This document shows positions 30,712 through 40,441 of a DNA stretch of 64,000 bases, in pieces. The position numbers were made by a program, and so were the translations under genes. The stretch covers positions 10,365,918 to 10,429,917 of the forward strand of contig OX328104.1 of the NCBI GenBank assembly GCA_946811185.2, given 5' to 3'. This stretch comes from Hippopus hippopus (Eukaryota; Mollusca; Bivalvia; Cardiida; Cardiidae). Every line of letters starts with the position of its first letter. Within the stretch, counting starts at the first letter, position 1. Below the pieces are notes generated by a model. That model was not told where the DNA came from, did not search any database, and saw only the letters and a program-made list of their open reading frames with translations.

Positions 30712-30785
30712 ATAAAACATTAATTTTGTGAAAAAAGCATATATTAGGTGATAAAGTTTCACAACAATTTGTTAATCTTCTGTAG

Positions 30786-31061
30786 ATATCAGTCAGTTTG
30801 CGGGTTCATCAGTCAGCAGGTCTTGGCTCGGCAGGTAGTGGCATCTTCACTGCAGATGACGTAAACAGCATGGATATCAAGAAAGCTAGTCGTCGAGTAC
30901 AAGCCATGCAGAGATATAGTCAGCTGGAAAAGTCAGAAACACTGTCTAATCAGTTTGATAATACTGTAATGGAAAAGAAAGAAGGAATGGACACTACTAT
31001 AGAAAAGTCGGCAGGGAAGTATAAAATGACATGGACAAAGGGGGATACGGAGTTTACTTGA
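30786..31061 (+). CDS. G-patch protein (AGGF1-like), terminal exon
   Basis: The exon opens after TTCTGTAG in phase 0 with ISVSLRVHQSAGLGSAGSG, which finishes the G-patch (the conserved G-L-G near its end is present). About 70 residues follow: an acidic/basic, helix-prone segment (DIKKASRRVQAMQRYSQLEK) and a short C-terminus ending WTKGDTEFT before TGA at 31059-31061. From memory, AGGF1 also ends soon after its G-patch, with a basic NKKNWDKARERF-like stretch and a final W-x-K-G motif, which supports that assignment. No FHA domain is visible because it would be encoded upstream. The AGGF1 call is moderate; the G-patch call is strong. Confidence 0.85.
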   Translation: MSVSLRVHQSAGLGSAGSGIFTADDVNSMDIKKASRRVQAMQRYSQLEKSETLSNQFDNTVMEKKEGMDTTIEKSAGKYKMTWTKGDTEFT

Positions 31062-31100
31062 CAGTGGATTCATCATAGGAATGTGCTATCTACTTAGCCT

Positions 31101-31200
31101 ACTACCATACAATCCCGAGTTTTAATGACCCTAATAAGGAAGGTCTTTTGAAACATTGGAGAAAATGCCTGTATTTTGCATTTTCTCCATTTTTCAGTGG
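31101..31200 (+). mobile_element. PB-A copy, plus, right side lost
   Basis: CTACCATACAATCCCGAG, GACCCTAATAAGGAAGG and a hairpin GGAGAAAATGCCTGTATTTT / GCATTTTCTCC. Lies 40 bp after the stop codon. Confidence 0.8.
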
Positions 31201-31211
31201 TACACATTTCC

Positions 31212-31438
31212 TTAACCCTTTACACATAATACCAAGTTTTAACGACCTTAAAGAAGAAGCCTTTTGAAAAAAATTGTGTGAAAAGGAGAAAATGCTGGTA
31301 ACCAGCATTTCCTTCTTTTCCCACAATGTTTTCTATCCTATCTGAAGGCTAATTCCACCATGTTTGCAACATTTAGTTTGTTTTCTTATGCTTTCAAATT
31401 GGACCAGTGAAAGATTTGGTCATGTGGCAAAGGGTTAA
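31212..31438 (+). mobile_element. PB-A copy, plus, full length
   Basis: TTAACCCTTTACACATAATA to CATGTGGCAAAGGGTTAA. Confidence 0.95.
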
Positions 31439-31759
31439 TGGGCTACATAGCCTCACAGTGTTTTTTTTGATTTCACGCCAGAATTTAGTAAAGGTATCTG
31501 TGAATGTCACATGATCATTTACACTCGTCAATTATGTGGGATCATATTGCAGGTAAATAAGTGTGATGATGTCATATTTAATCTCATGAAAATAGACAAA
31601 GTTACTGATTGTAAAGCAACCAATTCTTTCTTTAAAGTACCTTTTTGTTGCATACAACCGTCCACTTTCTATATTTGCAGACAAAATTATATTTGTAATG
31701 TTTATACCGGTAATTGTTCAACCTATTTTTTTAATTTGCGACAAAAAAACTAAAAGGGT

Positions 31760-31812
31760 CCTTAAAGCCTTTCAACTTGAACCAGTCTAGTATTTTGTCG
31801 TGTGGTTATGAG
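31760..31812 (+). mobile_element. PB-A right-end fragment
   Basis: GCCTTTCAACTTGAACCAGT and TTTTGTCGTGTGGTTATGAG are the terminal 45 bp of a plus copy. Confidence 0.6.
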
Positions 31813-32035
31813 GTACGCTGTTTCCAAAAACTTTCTTTTTTGCATAAAGTTTTAGTTAACATATGTAACAAATTGTGGCTCAGGGTGGGAAATTGAGAAG
31901 GAAAATAAAAGTTAATGTGAATCAACCGGTGTTGTGAATCAGTTATTTCCATATCTGTCACTTAAAATGTTTTAGACCAGTGGCTGGACTATGAAAACCA
32001 CCATGGTGAAACAAATAAGCACGCTCAGAAGCATT

Positions 32036-32143
32036 TTAATCCATTACCAAGCAATTCCATGTCACAGCGAATGTGAGAAGAAGGCTTCAGGAAGTATTGT
32101 GGAAAAAGAAAAAAGTACTGATAACCAGCATTTTCTCCTTTTT
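32036..32143 (+). mobile_element. PB-A left half, split by HINE-I copy 5
   Basis: TTAATCCATTACCAAGCAAT to ACCAGCATTTTCTCCTTTTT. Interrupted exactly at the T-run of the right hairpin arm; resumes at 34085. Confidence 0.85.
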
Positions 32144-32379
32144 AGCTCGCCTGAGCACGAAGTGCTCAAGATGAGCTTTTGTGATCGCCCAATGTCCGGC
32201 GTCAGTTGTCCGTAATTTCTTTAAACATCTCCTCCTAAACCACTGGGCCAATCTTGATGAAACTTGGCAGGGATGTTCCTTGGGTGAAGCTCTACCAAAG
32301 TTGTTCAAGAGATTGAATTCTACCCATAACTGTGGTTGCCATGGCAACCAAAGGGAAAAAAAATAGCACAATCTTTGAA

Positions 32380-33280
32380 AATCTTCTTCTCTGAAACTAG
32401 AAGGCGTAGAGCTTTGATATTTGGTATGTAGCATCTCCTAGTGGACCTCTACCAAGTTTGTTCATAAGTTGCCCCTGGGGTCAAAACTGGCACCGCCCCA
32501 GGGGTCACAAGTTCGAACATAGGAACAAAGAAGGAAAACTTTAAAATTGTTCTTCTCTGAAACTGGAAGGCGTAGAGCTTTGATATTTGGTTTGTAGCAT
32601 CACCTAGTGGACCTCTACCAAGTTTGTTTATATGATGCCCCTTGGGTCAAAACTAACCCTGCCCTGGGGGTCACAAGTTCGAACATAGGAACAAAGAAGG
32701 AAAAATTTAAAATTCTTCTTCTCTGAAAGTGGAAGGTGTAGAGCTTTGATATTAGGTATGTAGCATCTCCTAATGGACCTCTACCAAATTGTTCAAATAA
32801 TGCCGCTGGGGTCGAAACTGGCCCAGCCCTAGGGGTCACAAGTTTGAACATGGGAACAAAAAAGGAAAACTTTCAAATTCTTCTTCTCTGAAACTGGAAG
32901 GTGTAGAGCTTTGATATTTGGTATGTAGCATCTCCTAGTGAACCTCTACCAAGTTTGTTCATATGATGCCCCTGGGGTCAAAACTGGCCCAGCCCTGGGG
33001 GTCACAAGTTCTAACATAGAAACAAAGAAGGAAAGCTTTAAAATTCTTCTTTAAAACGGGGAGGTGTAGAGCTTTGATATTTGGTATGTAGCATCTCCTA
33101 GTGGACCTCTACCAAGTTTGTTCAAATGATGCCGCTGGGGTCAAAACTGGCCCAGCCCCGGGGGTCACAAGTTCGAACATAGGAACAGAGAAGGAAAACT
33201 TTAAAATTCTTCTTTTCTGAAACTGGAAGGCATAGAGCTTTGATATTTGGTATGTAGTGAACCTGTTCTAAGTTTGTATG
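32380..33280 (+). repeat. Tandem array of about 165-bp units
   Basis: TAGAGCTTTGATATT recurs at 32407, 32573, 32739, 32904, 33067 and 33233. Each unit includes GCATCTCCTAGTGGACCTCT, ACCAAGTTTGTTC, GGGGTCAAAACTGGCCCAGC and GGGGGTCACAAGTTCGAAC. Confidence 0.9.
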
Positions 33281-33289
33281 CCCACCTAA

Positions 33290-34000
33290 GCACAACATGT
33301 TCAGTGAGTTCAAAATTGGGTCACCTGGGGTCATAAACTAGGTCACTAGGTCAAATTAAAGAAATACCTCGTGGGCACTCTAGAGGCCACATTTTTTTGC
33401 TCAATTGACTTGAAAATTGGTCAGAATGTTTGTCTTGATAAAATCTCATATGAGTCTGAATTTGGATCAACTGGGGTCATAAACTAGGTCACTAGGTCAA
33501 ATTAAAGAAATATCTCTATGGCACTCTAGAGGCCACATTTATTGTTCAATTGATTTGAAAATTGGTTAAAATGTTTCTCTTGATGAAATTTAAGTTGAGT
33601 TCAAAATTGGGTCACCTGGGGTCATAATCTAGGTCACTAGGTCAAATTAAAAAAATACCTTGTGGGCACGCTAGAGGCCACATTTATTGCTCAAGTGACC
33701 TTAAATTTGGTCAGAATGTTTGTCTTGATGAAATATTGGACGAGTTTAAAATTGGGTCAGCTGGGGTCATAAACTAGGTCACTAGGTCAAATTAAAGAAA
33801 TACCTTGTGGGCACTCCAGAGGCCACATTTATTGCTCAATTAACTTGAAAACTGTTCAGAATGTTTGTCTCCATAAATTTTTGATGAGCTCTAAATTGGG
33901 TCACCTATTGAGATAAAGTAGGTCACTAAGTCAACTTATGGAAATTCCTTGTGGACGCTCTAGAGGCCACATTTTAAGCTCAAATGACCTGACAATTGGT
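33290..34000 (+). repeat. Tandem array of about 145-bp units in HINE-I copy 5
   Basis: AGAGGCCACATTTATTGCTC recurs at 33382, 33528, 33673, 33818 and 33962, with GGGTCATAAACTAGGTCACT and AGGTCAAATTAAAGAAATAC in each. Confidence 0.9.
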
Positions 34001-34084
34001 CAGAAATTGAATTATTGAATGTGGAGTGAAATTTCTCCTATTGACTCAGGTGAGTGATCCAGGGCCATCATGGCCCTCTTGTTT

Positions 34085-34205
34085 AAGAATGTTTTCTACC
34101 CTTTCAAAGAAAAAATTGAATCATTTTAAACTAATTTGATTTGTCGTCTGCAGATTCTCTCATTTTGGAGTAGCCATAAATTTTGTTGCGTTGTAAAGAA
34201 TTATT
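34085..34205 (+). mobile_element. PB-A right half after HINE-I
   Basis: AATGTTTTCTACCCTTTCAA, TTTGTCGTCTGCAGATTCTC and TTGCGTTGTAAAGAATTA continue the copy interrupted at 32143. Confidence 0.85.
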
Positions 34206-34545
34206 GCAGTGGGGAATGAAAGGTTGAGATCCTTATATCACCCTTGCCAGAATGTAGTTGTACCTTCACGTGGCTTTTAGCTCTGATCATACTTTGGTAT
34301 GAGCCACTGCTTTATGCACTTGTATCACATTTTGATTTGTTCTCTGATGCATTTTTTTCTCTGTCTTCCAAGATCTGTATGGTTAACATACATCCTGCCC
34401 AATTATTGATGTAGGATTTTCCTTGACTCCTCTTGCACCATCAAGTAATAACTAGATCAGACTTTGTGTTAATATTCATGTGATAACATTACTTTTAATT
34501 CCTCCATATCCTTGATTTGATATGATATTGTGTTTAGTTTTAGTT
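34206..34545. other. Unassigned DNA
   Basis: No gene or repeat that I recognise. Confidence 0.4.
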
Positions 34546-34549
34546 GCTA

Positions 34550-34878
34550 CCAGTTGTCCATATGGGTGGCACCTGTAGTTGTGCTAGTTATGCCAAGTTG
34601 GATAGTGCAAGATACAGGATAAAACACGTTGCCATCGTAAGTTACACCTGGTTCTTTGATGTGCTTAGTGTATAACACCACCACTAGGGACCTAGGTTTA
34701 ACATTTTATTTGACTGACTGTTATTTATCTTTACTTGGCCAGCCATTGGAATCAAATCCACACCCTGAAGTATTCTGAAAGACTGTTAGTTACCTTTAGT
34801 TAGTCAGCTTTGGCAATCGAATCCACATTCTGAAATATTCCAAGGCTTACAGCTTACAAGTCTTGTGCCTAACCACTT
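34550..34878 (-). mobile_element. SINE-K, tRNA-derived
   Basis: On the minus strand the head reads GTGGTTAGGCACAAGACTTG then GTGGATTCGATTGCC, in A-box and B-box positions. A similar motif repeats once (GTGGATTTGATTCCAATGGC). The tail matches 10137-10280. Confidence 0.55.
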
Positions 34879-35213
34879 TAGCTGTTACGGGTGACTTTCC
34901 CATACCCTTAATCATGTCCCATTTTCGATCCAGCACAAATTCACCTTTTCAGGACTTTCAGTTCTTTGATTTTTCCCCCCACTGTTTATCTCATGGCCAC
35001 GCTCTTATGATTTATTCAAGGTTAGCTTATGCCATAAAATTTAACAGACAGTGGATTAAGGAAGAGCTTTATTTGCTTTATATCGCAGTTCGCTTCATTA
35101 AACAATTTACAATATAATCCTATTTCGTTTAGATTTTATTTCACTTGTTTATGGCAACAGGTTCGGCAGAGATCTGGATTAGATTTTTTATGTTAAACAC
35201 ATAAATCATTTGA

Positions 35214-35372
35214 GGAATGAAGAGAGCTTTTTTTGTTTTCATGGAGGTATGAAAAAAAAACCTAATCACACTTTTGTATGAAACCGCGAAGCGGTTTCAT
35301 ACAAAAGTGTGATTAGGTTTTTTTTTTTTTCATACCTCCATGAAAACAAAAAAAAAAAATCTCTTCATTCCT
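35214..35372. repeat. Near-perfect long hairpin of about 160 bp
   Basis: The left arm (AGGAATGAAGAG, GTTTTCATGGAGGTATG, CCTAATCACACTTTTGTATG, AAACCGC) is mirrored by the right arm around GAA at about 35288-35290. The arms differ mainly in A/T-run lengths and a few bases. A piece of the same motif (TTTTTCATGGAGCTATGAAAA) recurs near 35838. Confidence 0.95.
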
Positions 35373-35489
35373 TATAAGTCAATATCACAGACAACAAATA
35401 TACACTTAAATTTTACGCTAACTGCTTTTTTTTTTTAAATCCAACATTGCGTATTTATTTAAAGTCCATTTCATTGATAATTCATAGCG

Positions 35490-35580
35490 CGGTAAATCTG
35501 CTCGTTCATGACGTAATAATGACGTAAGTTCATGACGTCATTATAATATTGAACATTGGCAGATTTAGTAGATTTATTAG
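35490..35580. repeat. Imperfect palindrome with TGACGT motifs
   Basis: AAATCTGC...GCAGATTT enclose TGACGTAATAATGACGTAAG and TGACGTCATT. It could be a MITE end or a CRE-like cluster; no partner copy is seen. Confidence 0.4.
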
Positions 35581-35936
35581 TAGAAGTTCAATACGCTAGA
35601 ATTAGTTGAAAATAAGTTTGTTGGGACCCAGCAAAGTGACAGTGAGTTTAAGCTCTCACTTTGAATTTACTGTTGGATATTTTTTTTTTTCAATGTTCAG
35701 AGAAAATATATTTAGCTAGCAATTTGAAATTCGGACTGGATATAAAATCAGACAGAAAAACATTATGGAATCTCGTATACATGTTTGTTTACATTAGTTT
35801 GACTGCAAAAGTAGTTCCGGCACTGCTTGATTTCTTTTTTTCATGGAGCTATGAAAATATTTTTTCACCCAATCAGAACTCGACAATGCTCATGAAAGAA
35901 ACTAATATTGAATTATACGAGTTTGAAAGCCCGTAT

Positions 35937-36015
35937 GGCAGAAAACTATTGAAAGCATTGTGGGTAAAGGATTAGCTGCTTATTACAAGCATCTTCTCCT
36001 TTTCCCACAATGTTG
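35937..36015 (+). mobile_element. PB-A hairpin fragment
   Basis: GAAAGCATTGTGGGTAAAGG and CTCCTTTTCCCACAATGTTG, with a decayed loop. Confidence 0.65.
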
Positions 36016-36019
36016 TCCT

Positions 36020-36234
36020 GTTGACAGCATTTGCAGACGACAAAATTAGGGTGGTTATAAGATGGTCTTTATCTTAGAAATGGTAGAAAACATTGTGGGA
36101 TAAGGTGAAAAATACTGGCAAACAGTTTATTTGCCTTAAATTGGTTACAAACATTTTCTCCTTTTCCCTTAATGTTTTCAAAAGCCTTCTTCCTCGAGGT
36201 CGTTAAAAACTCGGGATTGTGTGGTAAAGGGTTG
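36020..36234 (-). mobile_element. PB-A copy, minus, loop insertion
   Basis: GACAGCATTTGCAGACGACA to TGTGTGGTAAAGGGTTGA. The hairpin loop holds about 40 extra bp (CAGTTTATTTGCCTTAAATT). Confidence 0.85.
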
Positions 36235-36401
36235 AAGAGTTTCAGACATGAGGGAGGAGCGAAAGAGAGGCAGAATGAACTGATGAGAGAGTGCATGTAC
36301 ATTTATGGTTGAATAAAAATTAATTGGATGAAGTCATTCCAGATCGTCAGCAACACGTGCATTCTATTGTGGAATATCAAAGGCCCACTAGCTGCCCAAA
36401 A

Positions 36402-36504
36402 CAACCCTTTACCACACGATTCCGAGTGTCAATGATTGAAAAATAAAGCTTTTGAAAAGACTGGGAAAAGGATAAAATGCCGGTAACAGGATTTTCTCCT
36501 TTTT
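36402..36504 (+). mobile_element. PB-A left half, split by HINE-J
   Basis: AACCCTTTACCACACGATTC to AGGATTTTCTCCTTTTT. Resumes at 37558 with CCACAATGTTTTC, so the interruption is in the T-run of the right hairpin arm. Confidence 0.85.
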
Positions 36505-37015
36505 ATACGCCCGTCGAAGACGGGACGTATTATGGGATCACCCGTGGCGGGCGGACGGGCGGGCGGCGTCCCGATTCTTTGTCCGGAGCATATCTCCAAA
36601 ACTATGCTAGCTACGGTTATGAAATTTCATGGGTGGATAGATCTCATCAAGGCGGAGTGCAGTGCACAGGAATCATAACTCTTGCTTCCTTAATTTTTGA
36701 GTTATTGCCCTTTGTTGTTTTTCATACTTGAATTTTGTCCGGAGCATATCTCCAAGACTATACTAGCTAAGGTTATGAAACTTCATGGGTGGATAGATCT
36801 TATCAAGGGGGAGTGCAGTGCACAGGAATCATAACTCTTGCTTAATTTTTGAGTTATTTCCCTTTGTTTATATTCATACTTGAATTTTGTCCGGAGCATA
36901 TCTCCAAAACTATGCTAGCTACGGTTATGAAACTTCATGGGTGAAATAGATCTCATTAAGGGGGAGTGCAGTGCAAATGAATCATAACTCTTGCTTGCTT
37001 AATTTTTGAGTTATT
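36505..37015 (+). mobile_element. HINE-J copy 1
   Basis: Opens ATACGCCCGTCGAAGACGGG, ACGTATTATGGGATCACCC. Holds three units of about 155 bp starting GTCCGGAGCATATCTCCAAA at 36581, 36737 and 36889. Its own 3' end is missing because a second J start follows. Confidence 0.75.
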
Positions 37016-37557
37016 ATACGCCCGTCGAAGACGGGACGTATTATGGGATCACCCATGTCCGGCGGGCAGGCGGCGTCCAGTTTTTGTCCGGAGCATAACT
37101 TTGTCATCTCCAGTCCGATTGACTTGAAACTTTGCATGTGTGTTAGTTGCAATAATACTGATTGCAGTGCAAAAGAACCATAACTCTACCTCGTGCTGTC
37201 TTTGAGTTATTTCCCTTTGATCGTCATTTTTACAGCATTTTCTGCTTGTCTGGAGCATAATTTTGTCATCTCCAGTCCGATTGACTTGAAACTTGGTATG
37301 CATGTATGTTGCAATATTACGGAGTACAGTGCGCGAGAACAATAACTCTACCTAGTGCAGATTTCGAGTAATTCCACTTTGATCTTCATTTTTACAGTAT
37401 TTCTTGCTTGTCTGGAACGGAACTTTGTCACCTCAAGTCAAATTGACTTGAGACTTGGTAAACATGTTTGTTGCATTACCTGCCCTTTACGATTATAATA
37501 CCCCCTTGACAACTGATGGTGGGACGAGCGTATCTTGCGACAATTTGCCACTCTTGT
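37016..37557 (+). mobile_element. HINE-J copy 2
   Basis: Again opens ATACGCCCGTCGAAGACGGG. Three units begin GTCCGGAGCATAACTTTGTC at 37086, 37258 and 37410, a different subtype from copy 1. Ends GACGAGCGTATCTTGCGACA, ATTTGCCACTCTTGTT. Confidence 0.75.
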
Positions 37558-37673
37558 TCCACAATGTTTTCTTCTCAAGCAAATGCAAGTTCGTCATATA
37601 AGCTACCTTTGATTTATCGCCTGCAAATGCTTTGGACATGTCTAAAACGTTTGCTTTTTGGTAAAGACTTTAA
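37558..37673 (+). mobile_element. PB-A right half after HINE-J
   Basis: CCACAATGTTTTCTTCTC, ATCGCCTGCAAATGCTTTGG and TTTGGTAAAGACTTTAA. Confidence 0.85.
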
Positions 37674-37817
37674 ATGCATGCCAACTCAATAAATACCATT
37701 AAAAGCAATGATATTATTATCAGTCCTGGAATTCAGCCTGCGACAGTTAAGGTTCAAGCCCGGTAGTTGGTGACAGTGATATCGAGGTAAAGTGTCTGTC
37801 TTTTACATCAGATACAT

Positions 37818-38270
37818 CAGATTGGTTGAAAGTAAAATGTTTAACGCCGATTTCAACATTATCTCAATTATATTGCGGCGGCCAATGCACCTTTCCATGC
37901 TTTTCTGGGGATTCTTTTTACTAGCTCTTCGCAAAATGTTAATTCTAAAGGTACTACCTGGCTTCCCACATTACCACCGTCGAAACAATGATCAGCGGTG
38001 AGAAAGGAATGAGTCCTGTCGCAATAGCTATCATCAGTCCTCAAAGAAATTCGCCGAGCTGGGAATTCGTATTAGCGACCCCATTTTCTCAAGTCCTGTA
38101 CATTACCGACTGCAGTTCCAGGGTTCAGGCTCTTACACGAGAGGTCCGGGATCGAATCCTATGATAAGCAGAGTCAAGTTTTGGAACCACCCATATCATG
38201 GCGCGAGCACGACGCGTAAAGCTTTCGAGGAAGCTATCATAGATAGTGATTAGTAGAAGATGCAAGATTG
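37818..38270 (-). mobile_element. Duplicated SINE-C segment, unit 1
   Basis: SINE-C in minus orientation (TTTAACGCCGATTTCAACAT; B-box region changed to CTGGGAATTCGTATTAGCGA). It is followed by a 3' extension GGTCCGGGATCGAATCCTAT, TGATAAGCAGAGTCAAG, GGCGCGAGCACGACGCGTAA, AGCTTTCGAGGAAGC. 453 bp in total. Confidence 0.8.
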
Positions 38271-38272
38271 TT

Positions 38273-38664
38273 TGATTGATTGTATGGTGTTTGACGCCGT
38301 TTTCGGCATTATTTCAGTTATATCGCGAAGGCAAGTTCGCCTATCCATGCTTTCCTTGAGTTTCTTTTATCAGTACTCCTCACAATATTCTTTTCAAGCC
38401 ACTGGCTACTTTCCCACAGAACCATCGTCAAAACAATGATCAGCGATAAAAGAGGAATGAATCCTGTCGCAATGGCTAACATCAATCCTCAAAGAAATTG
38501 GCCGAGCTGGGGATTCAAACCATCGACCCGCTGTTCTCAAGTCCTGTACGCTACCGACTGCAGTTCCGGGTTCAGTCCCTTACATGAGAGGTTTCGGGTT
38601 CGAACCCCGTGATAAGCAAGGTCAACTATTGGAACTACCCACAACACGGCGCGAGTACCACTGG
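38273..38664 (-). mobile_element. Duplicated SINE-C segment, unit 2 (first part)
   Basis: Same order as unit 1: SINE-C from GATTGATTGTATGGTGTTTG, then GGGTTCGAACCCC at 38596-38608, TGATAAGCAAGGTCAAC and GGCGCGAGTACCACTGG. Broken at TTAA by a PB-D insertion and resumed at 38875. Confidence 0.8.
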
Positions 38665-38874
38665 TTAACCCTAAGGCTGCTAAGCGCGACTCACTGACCT
38701 TTTGCGGACAGTGTAGATCAAGATCAGACTGCACAGAACGTGCAGTCTGATCTTGGATCTACACTGTCCGATATGGAGATATCTTCCTTCCAAAAATTCC
38801 TCTCAGAAAGCAATATTTGGGTTTTTACTTTCGGCTTGAAAGTTTCACTTCTTTTATTTAGCATGATATGGTAA
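38665..38874 (+). mobile_element. PB-D MITE, inserted in duplicated unit 2
   Basis: TTAACCCTAAGGCTGCTAAG at the left, TTTATTTAGCATGATATGG then GTAA at the right. Hairpin GTGTAGATCAAGATCAGACT with AGTCTGATCTTGGATCTACAC around GCACAGAACGTGC. Unit 1 supplies the empty site (GCGTAAAGC). Confidence 0.9.
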
Positions 38875-38931
38875 AAGCTTTCCAGGAAGCAACCGTCGAG
38901 AGTGACTGATAGAAGCTGCAAGAACTTGTTT
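38875..38931 (-). mobile_element. Duplicated SINE-C segment, unit 2 (end)
   Basis: AAGCTTTCCAGGAAGCAACC, GTGACTGATAGAAGCTGCAAG matches the end of unit 1 (38223-38270). Confidence 0.8.
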
Positions 38932-38952
38932 CACAAGTAACGTACGATAGAT

Positions 38953-39350
38953 ATGAGCAGTGCTCTGGCAAAAGGGGGCTTAATGCATCTCTGTGATGCA
39001 TTATACCAAGCAAGTCGCCTCTTAATTCTGCATCCATAAAACCCTTTTTTGTCTAGGTAACAACCGACTAAATCATGAGGTAGAAGTCTACTTGTCCTTT
39101 GATATGCAGAAAATTGACTAATAGCAAAAAGTTTCGACCCAGGTCAGCCTGCGCGGACTGCGCAGGCTAACATGGGTCGATACGTTTTGCAGATGCAGTA
39201 GGCCTAACCCCCTTTTCACAAAACACGAAAATTGACCAATAGTAACAAGTTTCGACCCAGGTCAGCCTGCGCGAACTGCGCAAGCTGACCTGAATCGATA
39301 CTTTTTGCAGATGCATTAGGCTAAACCCCATTTTCACAGACAGTGGCTTA
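38953..39350. mobile_element. Pal-L MITE copy 1, with duplicated core
   Basis: TIR half GCTCTGGCAAAAGGGGGCTT at the left and ATTAGGCTAAACCCCATTTT at the right. Two cores, CCTGCGCGGACTGCGCAGG (about 39147) and CCTGCGCGAACTGCGCAAG (about 39266), each flanked by AAAAGTTTCGACCCAGGTCA-type arms. The second half appears as a tandem duplicate. Confidence 0.85.
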
Positions 39351-39442
39351 TATGTTTTAATTCAGCACAGTATGGTACTAAATGAGCCATCGGGTTCTGC
39401 GTAAATATACGTGATGAAAAACGTGGAAATTTACCTCTTACT

Positions 39443-40144
39443 TATGGTGACATATTTCTGCCACGAGATATGAGATAGCTATCATGATAATTTTAGAAAA
39501 CTATTACGATAAATCAAAGTTTCCTGGTTATTTTTTCGAGATAATGAAAAGTTTCCAGAAAAAAGTATCACAATAAACTTTGTTATCTAGAAAATTTTAC
39601 ATTGATCAGTAAATATTTTAACGCAAAATTTCTCAATCGTGCACAAAGCTGACATTCGAGCTAAAATTATCGTGATAGTTCTATCCGTTTCTCGATATCT
39701 ATAAATAGAAAATTCACCATTCGGATGAACTCGGTAGTTTTTGATTTCACAAGATTGCAGTTAGTAAAAACTCGAATCATTAACAATTGTAGCTTAGTTG
39801 GTAATTTTGACAAGACTCGAAATGAACAGAAGTCTGTAAAATCACATAGACGACTCGAAATGCCTCCTATACGAACAACTTTAAAACCATTCAGGGAAAA
39901 GGAGAATTCATAAGGTTGTAGACGAAGATGTTCCGAAACCGTATCTAATTATAGATACTGTGAATGTCAGTTATGGGCACGAAAGCAAACAAAAAAATCA
40001 TGATAACAGAATTATCGCGATATTTTTATCGTGAAAATTTTTAGTATCTAGATAATATTTCCAGGAAACTTTGTTTTATCACGATAGTTCTCTTAAATTA
40101 TGCAACAGCTATCTCTATCTCGCGGCAATAATATGCCACCATAC
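39443..40144. mobile_element. Foldback-type element M, copy 1
   Basis: Ends TATGGTGACATATTTCTGCC and AATAATATGCCACCATA. Subterminal arms rich in CGAGATA, TATCATGATAATTTT and GTTTCCTGG-type words face each other. The middle includes GCCTCCTATACGAACAACTT. An inverted second copy is at 53649-54336. No transposase frame. Confidence 0.85.
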
Positions 40145-40441
40145 TTAATAATACGAGATACGATCTTGAAAATAATGCTTGACCTCGCCTGCCTTTGAAC
40201 AAAATAGAGTTCGTTTTAGCAGGTGACGTGATTATGTTTAGTACAATACACTTGTTGAAGTTTATTGTGATTTACGAGCATTTAAAGTGCAAACTTGTAC
40301 AGATATTATCGAAGTCGTAATTTATCAAATTTCACCTCACAATTAAAAAAAAAAACGAAACAAAGATCTTTCAACAAAAAAATGCGGGGTAAGAGGTACT
40401 GGAATATGAAGATTAGAGTCTCTTTTGTGGTTCTATTTTAT

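Larger units (their letters stand above)
1387..30785 (+). other. 29.4-kb intron of the G-patch gene
   Basis: The interval runs from a GTATGT donor to a TTCTGTAG acceptor. The two exons join in phase 0 and complete a G-patch. Nearly everything inside is transposon-derived (PB-A, HINE-I, SINEs, a Tc1 relic). I found no further exon of this gene in it. Confidence 0.75.
31062..31910 (+). other. Probable 3' UTR of the G-patch gene
   Basis: The first AATAAA after the stop codon that I can find is at 31904-31909. The interval contains one truncated and one full PB-A copy, so the mature transcript may carry PB-A hairpins. The extent is inferred. Confidence 0.35.
32144..34084 (+). mobile_element. HINE-I copy 5, largest, two different arrays
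   Basis: Opens AGCTCGCCTGAGCACGAAGTGCTCAAGATGAGC and GTGATCGCCCAATGTCCG. Closes ACTCAGGTGAGTGATCC, AGGGCCATCATGGCCCT, CTTGTTT. Inside are two unrelated tandem arrays: about six units of 165 bp (32380-33280), then about five units of 145 bp (33382-34000). The second matches the array of the other I copies; the first does not. Confidence 0.85.

Noticed and set aside
38585..38615. GGGTTCGAACCCC, a perfect B-box palindrome
   Set aside because: No matching acceptor or D-arm around it; part of the duplicated SINE segment.
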